Part shown: positions 51,140-60,101 of the stretch, in pieces | Numbering within the stretch: the stretch's first letter is position 1 | Layout: every line of letters begins with the position of its first letter | From: Fidelibacterota bacterium | Lineage (GTDB): Bacteria > Fidelibacterota > Marinisomatia > Marinisomatales > Marinisomataceae | Direction: 5' to 3' | DNA: 64,000 nt | NCBI GenBank assembly: GCA_028140795.1 | Contig: JAOIOW010000001.1 | Coordinates: 212,466 to 276,465 of the forward strand | Translations under genes and position numbers: made by a program | Notes under the pieces: model-generated | What the model saw: only the letters and a program-made list of their open reading frames with translations | Databases searched by the model: none | What the model was told of the DNA's origin: nothing

Positions 51140-51723
51140 TGATTCATCAAAAACATATAGATTATTTATCAAAAGTAGATAATACATTAAAAAGTATAAT
51201 TGAAAATAATACAATTCCGAAAATATCGAAGTCCAATGACTACGTATTAGATTTATATAAGTATATTATCTTTCAACAAATATCTACCAAAGCTGGAAAT
51301 AGTATTTATAATCGTTTTCTAGATTATTATAATGCAAACAAAAATAACATCCCAGCTTGGAATGAACAGGAATGGAAACACATAGGATTATCGAATCAGA
51401 AAAAAAATTATATTGAGAACATTTTTAGATTAAAAAATGAAATATATGATCTAAAACAAGTGAACGATGTAAGAAAAATCTACAAACAACTTATTCAAAT
51501 TAAAGGAGTTGGCAACTGGACAATTGATATGTTTTTAATTTTCTCAAAAAATAATCTCGATATTTTTCCAGAAGGAGACTTAGCACTAATCAATGTGATT
51601 AAAAAAGAATATAAAGTTGATTGTCACGATAAAATTAAAGAAATAGCTAATCAGTGGTCACCATACAAAACTATAGCAACTTTGTATCTTTGGGAGTCAC
51701 TTGACGATGATTTTCCTAATTAA
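51139..51723 (+). CDS. DNA-3-methyladenine glycosylase II family (AlkA-like)
   Basis: IIFQQISTKAGNSIYNRF; LIQIKGVGNWTIDMFLIF HhH motif; FPEGDLAL. Confidence 0.88.
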   Translation: MIHQKHIDYLSKVDNTLKSIIENNTIPKISKSNDYVLDLYKYIIFQQISTKAGNSIYNRFLDYYNANKNNIPAWNEQEWKHIGLSNQKKNYIENIFRLKNEIYDLKQVNDVRKIYKQLIQIKGVGNWTIDMFLIFSKNNLDIFPEGDLALINVIKKEYKVDCHDKIKEIANQWSPYKTIATLYLWESLDDDFPN

Positions 51724-52610
51724 AAAAGCTCATTTGTAAGACAATGAACTGAACCGCCACTTAAATTAAACTGAGATACGTTAGTAGAATCAAAAATTAT
51801 GTTATTTGATAAAGCAAAATCTGATATCTGTCTTTGATTTAATTTTGTGCTTCCAATGAAAAGTCCTGGTAGCGTTAGACCATTCATTGCCGTTCTAAAA
51901 CTTAACGATGAATTGATGTCTTGATGTTCGATTTCTATCAGTTCCCATTGATTTGATTTACAAATACTTCTTAAATCATTTATTTCATTATTATTGAATA
52001 CTTCACGAGCACATATTAGTCCAATGCAATCATATTCATTATTAAAAATAGGAGATATTGAAGTATCTAAATGATAACCGCTTGAATTTATAATGTGAAG
52101 ATTAGACACATTAAGTTTTTCTGCCATTTGCTCTGCGCCCTTAAGGTTGTTTCTGCATTGACCAGCCAATAGTATATTTTCATTTGGAAGATAGAAGAAT
52201 TCCCCGCCCTCTGCTATACAATCCTCATCAAGAAACGAAACCCTGTATTGTAAGTCATTTAAAGTAGAGATAACATATTCTCCTTCATTCATTCTTTCAG
52301 AAAGCTTCATATTACACATTACAATATCTTTATTCGTATTACAGAGAAAATGATCACGCATAAAAACAAAATCATATTTTTTACTTTTTTCAAGTTCAGA
52401 TTTAAAGGGAACGATTATTGTTTCAAGTGAATACTTATCAAGCGCTTTGATTAAATTTTTATGTTCTTCATTCAATAGACCTTGATTAGGTATCGCACCA
52501 TTATTCATCATATCATTATCATGATATGCTACTATTCCATTATTCCACCAGCCGTTTTTTGGGAGTGAACTAACAGCAATTGTGATTTTTTTTAAGTCAC
52601 TCATGTTCAA
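51720..52610 (-). CDS. Amidinotransferase/dimethylargininase superfamily protein
   Basis: FVFMRDHFL; CIAEGGEFFYL; SGYHLDTSISPI; LSGGSVHCLTNEL with C-terminal catalytic Cys. Confidence 0.82.
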   Translation of the reverse strand: MNMSDLKKITIAVSSLPKNGWWNNGIVAYHDNDMMNNGAIPNQGLLNEEHKNLIKALDKYSLETIIVPFKSELEKSKKYDFVFMRDHFLCNTNKDIVMCNMKLSERMNEGEYVISTLNDLQYRVSFLDEDCIAEGGEFFYLPNENILLAGQCRNNLKGAEQMAEKLNVSNLHIINSSGYHLDTSISPIFNNEYDCIGLICAREVFNNNEINDLRSICKSNQWELIEIEHQDINSSLSFRTAMNGLTLPGLFIGSTKLNQRQISDFALSNNIIFDSTNVSQFNLSGGSVHCLTNELF

Positions 52611-52649
52611 AAACTTACAATTTTTAAATTAACTTTATAAGATTAAATT

Positions 52650-53378
52650 ATGTTAGTGAACAAAGATATTTTAACAGTAAAAGATTTAAACAAATATTTA
52701 CCTGCTTTAAAAACAGAGATTGATATTCATTTTCATGAAAAACTTAAAGAGGGATTATTTAAGGTAGACGCATTAGTAGGATTAAAGAAAATTCCAAGCG
52801 AGTCTATTGATTTGATTGTCACTGAACCAGCATTAGACCCTAACAGTGGAATGTCCTATTCATCTTATATTAAGTGGATTGAAGAATGGGTTTCAGAATG
52901 TAAAAGAGTTTTAACAGCAAGTGGTTCAATTTATATTATATGTCCTTGGGAATCTTCGTCTCTTTATCACTCAGTACTTGGAAAAAATTTTATCATACAA
53001 TCAAGAATTACAGCTGAAAGACAAATCGAAAACACTGAACTATCTCAGTGGAAGAACAAAATATCAGATATTTGGTTTGCTACTAAAACAAACGACTATA
53101 TTTTTAATCAAAATTATATAGTGAATGGAAAAAATATAAATAACCCTAAACCAGAAGAAATTAAGGATAATCTATGGTTTCATCTTGATTATGAAGAAAT
53201 AGTACATAGAATAGTTAAGGCAAGTAGTTTTAAGCTAAACTGGATTCTTGATCCATTTATGAATGTAGGGGCTGTCGGAGTTGTTGCGAAAAAAAGAGGT
53301 AGAAGATTTATAGGCTTTGAAAATAATCAAGACCAAATTCTTCTTGCTATGAAAACAATTAACGAAAGAGAAAAATAA
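52650..53378 (+). CDS. DNA methyltransferase-like protein with degenerate motifs
   Basis: SIDLIVTEPALDPNSGMSY in place of TDPPY; ILDPFMNVGAVGVVAKKRGRRFIGFENNQDQ in place of DPFxGSGTT. Confidence 0.75.
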   Translation: MLVNKDILTVKDLNKYLPALKTEIDIHFHEKLKEGLFKVDALVGLKKIPSESIDLIVTEPALDPNSGMSYSSYIKWIEEWVSECKRVLTASGSIYIICPWESSSLYHSVLGKNFIIQSRITAERQIENTELSQWKNKISDIWFATKTNDYIFNQNYIVNGKNINNPKPEEIKDNLWFHLDYEEIVHRIVKASSFKLNWILDPFMNVGAVGVVAKKRGRRFIGFENNQDQILLAMKTINEREK

Positions 53379-53815
53379 TGCTAAAACAGATTGAAAAAGA
53401 TATGATGGAGGCACTCAAAAATAAGAATAAAGAAAAAGCAGGAGCGTTGAGGCTTTTAATATCTAAGTGCAAAAATAAAGCTATTGAGGTCGGACATGAA
53501 TTATCTGACTCTGAGGTTATAAAAGTACTTCAAACCGCAGCAAAACAACATAAAGAATCTATTAGAATGTACAAAGAAGGCAATAGAGATGATTTAGTTG
53601 AAGCTGAAATGAATGAATTACAATTTGTAGAATCATATTTACCATCAATGATGAGTGAAGAAGAGGTTAGAAGTTTAGTAGAAAATATTATTTCAGAAGT
53701 TGGGGCTTCACAAATGTCGGATTTTGGTAAGGTAATGCCTCAAGTGATGAAAAAGGGCGCAGGAAAAGTGGACGGAAATGTAGCCCAATCTATAGTTAAA
53801 GAATTACTTTCTTAA
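53378..53815 (+). CDS. GatB/YqeY domain protein
   Basis: DMMEALKNKNKEKAGALRLLISKCKN; MPQVMKKGAGKVDGNVAQSIVKELL. Confidence 0.94.
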   Translation: MLKQIEKDMMEALKNKNKEKAGALRLLISKCKNKAIEVGHELSDSEVIKVLQTAAKQHKESIRMYKEGNRDDLVEAEMNELQFVESYLPSMMSEEEVRSLVENIISEVGASQMSDFGKVMPQVMKKGAGKVDGNVAQSIVKELLS

Positions 53816-53817
53816 AT

Positions 53818-54282
53818 ATGATTATTGACATCCTTTTTTTAATGATATTTCTCATCATGGGCGTTTTTGGGATGAGAAAAGGATTTATTGAATCACTTAC
53901 AGACTTTTTAAATCTTGTTGTAGGAATATCAATTGCATTGTTTTTTTATGTAGATTTATCATTCTTTATCTCAAAATATGTTTCAATTAACCAAACTATT
54001 ATCATATTCTTTTCTATTGGCGCAATCTTTGTAATATCTCTTATAATATTAAGGTTGTTAACTAGTTTGCTATTATTTTTATTCGATGGAAGTATCTCAT
54101 CATACAAGACACTAAATATGATTTTAGGCTTTACGTTAGGAATATTTAAAGGAGCATTAAGCTTAGTACTATTTACAGGTATTTTTGAAAATTACATTTC
54201 ATTGAGGCTTTATGAAATTTTATTTCAACAGTCGAAGATTCTTGTTTTACTGGAACCTATCAAAGACTATATTTTTAGTTAA
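53818..54282 (+). CDS. CvpA family membrane protein
   Basis: DILFLMIFLIMGVFGMRKGFIESLTDFLNLVVGI; four TMs. Confidence 0.88.
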   Translation: MIIDILFLMIFLIMGVFGMRKGFIESLTDFLNLVVGISIALFFYVDLSFFISKYVSINQTIIIFFSIGAIFVISLIILRLLTSLLLFLFDGSISSYKTLNMILGFTLGIFKGALSLVLFTGIFENYISLRLYEILFQQSKILVLLEPIKDYIFS

Positions 54283-56024
54283 TGAGAAGAATAGCGCAAG
54301 AAACAATAAATAGAGTTTTAGAAGAAGTTGATATCTTTGAGGTTGTTTCACAATATGTTGATTTAAAAAAAAGAGGTAAAAACTACTTTGGGTTGAGTCC
54401 ATTTAGATCTGAAACAAAGCCATCATTTAGTGTAGCTCCAGATAAAAATATGTGGTATGACTTTGGATCTGGCCAGGGCGGGAATGCTGTACAATTTCTT
54501 ATAGAATATGAAAAAATTAGCTTTTCTGAAGCAATTCGTTCACTTGCTGAAAAACATAATATTGAAATAATTGAAGTTGGCGATGAACAGCAAAGCAACT
54601 TATATGATCAACTTTATGAAATCCATAATCTTGCAAATCTATTTTTTATAAATAATTTATCTACAAAAAAAGGAATCAAAGCTAAATCTTACATGAAAGA
54701 TAGATTTTTCGATGATACAATAATAAAAAAATTTTCCCTTGGCTTTGCTAGTGATGCTTGGGATGAATTATATAATGAATTAAAAGAAAAATTTGATAAC
54801 GAAGTTATAGAAAAATCTGGTCTATTTTCAAAAGGGAAAAAGGGATATTTAGATAGGTTTAGAAACAGAATTATGTTTCCATTTTTTAGCCCATCAGGAA
54901 AAGTGATAGGTTTTAGTGGTAGAAGCTTATCGGAAAAAGAAGATGTTAAATATCTTAACTCTCCTGAAACATTATTATTTCAAAAAAGTAAAGTTTTTTA
55001 TGGTTCATATCAAACAATGCCTGAAATTCGTAAGCAAAATTATGTTCTTTTAGTTGAAGGACAGACTGATTTTTTAAGATTATATGAAAAAGGGTTTACA
55101 AATGTATTAGCAACATCTGGTACTGCATTTTCGTCCAAACACGCAGTAGCTTTAAATAAATATACAAATCGTGTAATTCTTACTTATGATTCGGATAATG
55201 CTGGAATTAATGCAGCAATTAGAACTGGATATATTTTAATGCAAAATGGTTTTGAAGTAAGAGTTCTTGATTTAGGAAATGAACTTGATCCTGACGATTA
55301 CTTTAAGCTTAAGGAAAATAATAATACTTCCTTTAAACAGCTTATTAAAGAAGCAGTACATCCGATAAATTATATTATTGTTAAAAAGAATATATTATCA
55401 AAAGGCGCTTCCGATCGATCAAAGTTCTTGAATGAGTCCATAGAAGAAATCAAGTTGGTAAAAGATGTTATCATTAGAAATGACTTAATCAAAAGACTAT
55501 CTAACGAACTTGGAGTTATTGAGAGCGAGATTTTAAATCGCTTTGGTCAAATATCTCCTAGAAAAGTTAAAGCGAGTAAAGTGACCGATGCAGAAGAAAC
55601 CTCTATAAGAAACTTTGATTCTAAGTCTGATATTGCTCAGCTAGAAATATTAAAATTGCTAATCCACAATGCAGCATTAGCTGATAAAATCAATATATCG
55701 TTATTTGATAATAAGCTTTGTTACAATATTGTTAAGTCTATTAAAGATCATAAAGGATCATATAATAATGTTGCCCAACTCCTTGAATTTATAGGCAATA
55801 GTCCAGAAGAACGTAATTTGGTTGCAGCTTTAGCAGTCGATAGACCTGAAAAGGAAAATGAATTAATTATATTAAATGATTGTGTTAAAACCTTAGAAGA
55901 TATATCTATCAAAAAAGAAATTAGCCAGATTAGAAATCAAATTCGCATTGCAGAAGATAATAATCAAAGTTTAGATACTAGCTTGATTCGTAAGCTGGAA
56001 GAACTTCAGAAGAAAGTCTCATAA
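54282..56024 (+). CDS. dnaG: DNA primase, zinc-binding residues replaced
   Basis: GLSPFRSETKPSFSVAPDKNMWYDFGSGQGGNAVQF; RNRIMFPFFSPSGKVIGFSGR; Toprim VEGQTDFLRLYEKGFTNVLATSGTA...TYDSDNAGINAA. Confidence 0.95.
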   Translation: MRRIAQETINRVLEEVDIFEVVSQYVDLKKRGKNYFGLSPFRSETKPSFSVAPDKNMWYDFGSGQGGNAVQFLIEYEKISFSEAIRSLAEKHNIEIIEVGDEQQSNLYDQLYEIHNLANLFFINNLSTKKGIKAKSYMKDRFFDDTIIKKFSLGFASDAWDELYNELKEKFDNEVIEKSGLFSKGKKGYLDRFRNRIMFPFFSPSGKVIGFSGRSLSEKEDVKYLNSPETLLFQKSKVFYGSYQTMPEIRKQNYVLLVEGQTDFLRLYEKGFTNVLATSGTAFSSKHAVALNKYTNRVILTYDSDNAGINAAIRTGYILMQNGFEVRVLDLGNELDPDDYFKLKENNNTSFKQLIKEAVHPINYIIVKKNILSKGASDRSKFLNESIEEIKLVKDVIIRNDLIKRLSNELGVIESEILNRFGQISPRKVKASKVTDAEETSIRNFDSKSDIAQLEILKLLIHNAALADKINISLFDNKLCYNIVKSIKDHKGSYNNVAQLLEFIGNSPEERNLVAALAVDRPEKENELIILNDCVKTLEDISIKKEISQIRNQIRIAEDNNQSLDTSLIRKLEELQKKVS

Positions 56025-56056
56025 AATAAAAGCCCTCTAAAAAGAGGGCTTTTATT
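56025..56056. terminator. Bidirectional intrinsic terminator between convergent dnaG and TonB receptor genes
   Basis: 14-bp stem AATAAAAGCCCTCT / AGAGGGCTTTTATT with AAAA loop; T-rich on both strands. Confidence 0.9.
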
Positions 56057-56081
56057 ATTTAATAATCAGATATTATTCAAC

Positions 56082-58769
56082 TTAGTAGTTGATAGTTACC
56101 CCAAAATTAAATTGTTTTGGAGCACCCATACGAACTCTTAAGTTTGCAACGTCTCCAGAACCATCGTAAGCGTCTACAAAGTCACCAATGTATAATTCAT
56201 CAGTCGCGTTGAATATAGAGTAATTAAATGTTACGTCTCTATCCATAATCTCTGTACCATAGCTTAACTGTAAGTTATAGATGGTTTTTCTTTCAGTTTC
56301 ATAAGCATCATCAGCAAAAGTATTACCTTCACCTAATAGGAATGCTAAGTCCTGAATAGCGCCATCATAACCCCATCTTGGGTACTGTCTAGCAAATGAT
56401 TCTGCTTCAACAGATGCTTTTAATCTGTTAAAGAAACCAGTTACCATTAATACAGTTTGTGACTGTGGAGCACCTGAAATCATCACATCTTTAACATATA
56501 GGTCGAAAGTTTCTGAACTTGTGTCGTCACCTTCAATTTCATTATATGTATATGATAAATCATCAGTAAATCTCCAGTCACTTTCATGACCTCTAAGATC
56601 TATTCTTAATACTGGAATTGGCTGATATGCAATAGAGTATTCTAACCCTGTGTGCAATTCGCTTAATCCAGTAATGCTGAAGAATGATTCAACACCGTTT
56701 AAGTCTTCAGAAGTACCACTTTGAGCTCTATCAGACCATAGTGCATAGTAGTAATTTAAACTACCAGCCCACTGACCATTTAGTGACTTAAATCTAGTAC
56801 CTACATCAAACCATGTAGCTGTTTCATTCTCGAAGCCTTCGTTCTTGATCATGTTTACATCATCAATAAGTTTATCTAATGATGGTGTCATAGCAGAGTA
56901 ACTAACGTTACCAAATAGTTGCCATGTATCGTTTAATGCACGACTTCCACCAAGTTTCATTTGATATCCTAACTCAGCATCAGCTTCAATTTTTAAATTA
57001 TCAAGCGTGAAATGATCTTGTGCTGTGTAGCTAGCAGTTGTAGCACCGAACATTGCAAAAGCGTTTGTTCCTGCACCATCATCATAATTTGCTTGAACAT
57101 ATCCACCTAACCAGTCAACAGTATTAGTGTTATCATAGTATAACTTGTCACCAAGTGTTCTATGTCTTTGTTCTTCTGACCAATTTGGATTAGATGAGTT
57201 GTAGAAGAAGTCACCACCTAGCAAGTCATAAACTTGACGATAGTGCTCAACTTTAGCAGTTCTGATATCTAGACCTAAAGTCATAGATACAGTGTCTGTC
57301 ATCTCTTTTTCCATTTTAGACATAATACCATAGGTATACTGATTGTTTCTACTACCTCTTAGGATACCTCTGGATTCATAGCCGTAGCCATCTTTCCATT
57401 GACCTTCAGACATATTACGTGCAATAGTTGCGTCGTAATCTCTGTAGCCGTCACCCCAAAGGATAGAACCAGCAGAACCTGAACCACCACCTTCACCACC
57501 TGAGTAGTAGAAAGAAGTAGCCATTGTTGTTGATTCATCTAGGTTTGAGTACCAGTTCAACTGAACAATTGGTTTGTGGAAATAATTATTTCTTTCGTTA
57601 ATCATAGTTGTTGAGCGTTGATCTCTTACTTTATAATTCCAGCCATCAAATGGTACCCAACTAGCTACAGCTCTCTTACCAGTGTAAGGAGTTTCTAGAT
57701 AGTCAGCTCTAGGATTATAATCTAGACCATACTCTGTTCTTAGATCTTCTTCAGCCACACCCATTTCAAGTGCTAATTCATGACTGTAGTTTGAAATACG
57801 ATTATTCCAAAAGTTTTGTCCATGAAACTGAGGAGAACCTAATGCGATAAACTCTAAACGATTATCGTTGTTTACGGAGTATGATGCATTAAAGTAGTAA
57901 GACCATGCATCTGAATAAGTACCTCTAGCAAAAAGCTTATCAGCAGTTCTTCTTGAAGCTGAAGCCATCATTGCTAGTTTACCATCCATTAATAAACCAG
58001 TGTTAACAGTAACAGCAGTTTTTGAGTACTGATGTTCACCGGCTTCTTGTTTAACAACAACGCCTGGTTCAGTTGATGCAGGTGCACTCATAAAGTTCAC
58101 CACACCACCTAAACTTGGTGTTGCAAGATTAACGGATCCTGCTCCTCTTTGAACCTGAACAACAGATGCAACGTCAGCAAGTACACTCCAGTTAGAGAAG
58201 TATAAATTACCGTTTTCCATGTCATTCATAGGAACACCGTTAATTAAATATGATGTGTAACGATCGTCAAAACCACGAACGTATACATTTTCATCATCCC
58301 AACCACCACCATTTTCAACGTAAACGTTTGGTAGGGTTGATAGAGCTTTTGGCAATCCACGACCACCTAATCTGAAATCAATATCAGCTTTGGTGTATTC
58401 ATTAAATGGGATTGCTGAGGTGTTGTCTACACGTTCAGCAAGTACTTCAACACCGCCTAACGCGACGGATGCTGATTCTAGTGTAAAGTTTGCAGATGCG
58501 TTAGAACCTGAAACTCTCACAGTAGCACTTGAAGATTTGTAACCTACAACACTGGCAGTTACTGTGTAGCTACCATCAGGAACATTAATAGAATATCCAC
58601 CGCTTAATGTAGCAGCAGCACCTAATGTTGTTCCTTCAACCACAACATTTGCCCCTGGTAAAGCATTACCATCTGCGTCTGAAACAGACCCAGAGATAGT
58701 ACCTTGACCAAAGAGAGCGCCTGAAATCATAATGATTCCAACTAGCGCACCAAGAATCGAACGATTCAT
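56082..58769 (-). CDS. TonB-dependent receptor with N-terminal carboxypeptidase-regulatory-like domain
   Basis: GTISGSVSDADGNALPGANVVVEGTTLGAAATLSGGYSINVPDGSYTVTASVVGYKS; plug VYVRGFDDRYTSYLINGVPMND; AAGGAG before ATG 58769. Confidence 0.93.
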   Translation of the reverse strand: MNRSILGALVGIIMISGALFGQGTISGSVSDADGNALPGANVVVEGTTLGAAATLSGGYSINVPDGSYTVTASVVGYKSSSATVRVSGSNASANFTLESASVALGGVEVLAERVDNTSAIPFNEYTKADIDFRLGGRGLPKALSTLPNVYVENGGGWDDENVYVRGFDDRYTSYLINGVPMNDMENGNLYFSNWSVLADVASVVQVQRGAGSVNLATPSLGGVVNFMSAPASTEPGVVVKQEAGEHQYSKTAVTVNTGLLMDGKLAMMASASRRTADKLFARGTYSDAWSYYFNASYSVNNDNRLEFIALGSPQFHGQNFWNNRISNYSHELALEMGVAEEDLRTEYGLDYNPRADYLETPYTGKRAVASWVPFDGWNYKVRDQRSTTMINERNNYFHKPIVQLNWYSNLDESTTMATSFYYSGGEGGGSGSAGSILWGDGYRDYDATIARNMSEGQWKDGYGYESRGILRGSRNNQYTYGIMSKMEKEMTDTVSMTLGLDIRTAKVEHYRQVYDLLGGDFFYNSSNPNWSEEQRHRTLGDKLYYDNTNTVDWLGGYVQANYDDGAGTNAFAMFGATTASYTAQDHFTLDNLKIEADAELGYQMKLGGSRALNDTWQLFGNVSYSAMTPSLDKLIDDVNMIKNEGFENETATWFDVGTRFKSLNGQWAGSLNYYYALWSDRAQSGTSEDLNGVESFFSITGLSELHTGLEYSIAYQPIPVLRIDLRGHESDWRFTDDLSYTYNEIEGDDTSSETFDLYVKDVMISGAPQSQTVLMVTGFFNRLKASVEAESFARQYPRWGYDGAIQDLAFLLGEGNTFADDAYETERKTIYNLQLSYGTEIMDRDVTFNYSIFNATDELYIGDFVDAYDGSGDVANLRVRMGAPKQFNFGVTINY

Positions 58770-58986
58770 AGTTAACTCCTTTTTCTCGGTTATCTTCATA
58801 TATTAATATATTAACTTAGGATACACGCGAGTACCCTTTCGCAAAGTTCACTTATTTATATCAAAAAAACAAACGATTATTTATACATTCTAAATTTCTA
58901 ATTATTCTCTAACAAATATCTTTTTTAAAATCATTTTTAATTAATTTTATCATTCAGGAATAAATTCATTAATTTATTAGCCAATT

Positions 58987-60099
58987 ATGGAATTTTTAGA
59001 CTTAAAAACCCAACAGAAACGCATAAGAAAACCTCTTGAGAAGAGAATTAATAAAATTCTAGATCATGGAGCTTATATCATGGGTCCTGAAGTATTCGAA
59101 CTTGAAGAAAAATTAGCAGACTATTGTGAAGTAAAGCACGCTATTTCATGTTCATCTGGAACTGATGCACTACTGATACCTTTAATGGCTTGGGGAATAG
59201 GTCCAGGAGACGCAGTCTTTACGACGCCTTTTACCTATGTTGCTACTGCGGAGGTAATTTCTATTCTTGGTGCAACACCTATTTTTGTAGATGTTTATGA
59301 ATCTACTTTTAATATTGATTGTGATAAGTTAGAAATTGAAATAAATAAAGTCATAGAAGATGGAAAGCTTAAACCAAAAGCAATCATCCCTGTAGATTTA
59401 TTTGGATTGCCTGCACGATATAGGCTGATTGATAAAATTGCTAAAAAATATAATTTGAAAGTTATAGAGGATGCAGCTCAAAGTTTTGGAGGATCAATAA
59501 GAGGTAAAAAGGTTGGTACATTTGGAGATGTTGCTGCAACTTCTTTTTATCCTGCAAAGCCTCTTGGCTGTTATGGAGATGGTGGTGCTATTTTTACAAA
59601 TGATGATAGTTTAGCTGAAGAATGTAAAGCAATCCGTATTCATGGAACCAAACAAGATAAATATAACAGTGAAATGATTGGATTAAATGGTAGACTTGAT
59701 AGTATTCAAGCTGCTGTTTTATTGGAAAAGCTAACAATTTTTGATGAAGAATTAGAAATGAGGAATACAATTAATTCTTGCTATAGAAAATTCTTAAATA
59801 ATGCGCAATATATCCCAAAAGATTATCAGTCTGCTCTTGCCCTATTTTCTATAGTACTAGGCTCAAGAGAAAAACGTGATGATTTGATTGAAAGACTATC
59901 TAAAAATAATATTCCATCTGTTATTTATTATAAATTCCCCATTCACTTAATGAAAGCCTTCAAATATCTTGACTATAAAAAAGGAGATTTACCTATTTCT
60001 GAAAAATTATCAAATAATATATTGAGCTTACCGATGCATCCATATCTTTGTGAGCAGGATATTCAAGATGTAGTTCAAGCAATTATTGAAAAGTTATAA
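58987..60099 (+). CDS. DegT/DnrJ/EryC1/StrS family PLP aminotransferase (sugar)
   Basis: FLDLKTQQKRI; ISCSSGTDALLIPLMAWGIGPGD; VIEDAAQSFGGSIRGKKVGTFGDVAATSFYPAKPLGCYGDGGA. Confidence 0.94.
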   Translation: MEFLDLKTQQKRIRKPLEKRINKILDHGAYIMGPEVFELEEKLADYCEVKHAISCSSGTDALLIPLMAWGIGPGDAVFTTPFTYVATAEVISILGATPIFVDVYESTFNIDCDKLEIEINKVIEDGKLKPKAIIPVDLFGLPARYRLIDKIAKKYNLKVIEDAAQSFGGSIRGKKVGTFGDVAATSFYPAKPLGCYGDGGAIFTNDDSLAEECKAIRIHGTKQDKYNSEMIGLNGRLDSIQAAVLLEKLTIFDEELEMRNTINSCYRKFLNNAQYIPKDYQSALALFSIVLGSREKRDDLIERLSKNNIPSVIYYKFPIHLMKAFKYLDYKKGDLPISEKLSNNILSLPMHPYLCEQDIQDVVQAIIEKL

Positions 60100-60101
60100 T
60101 T

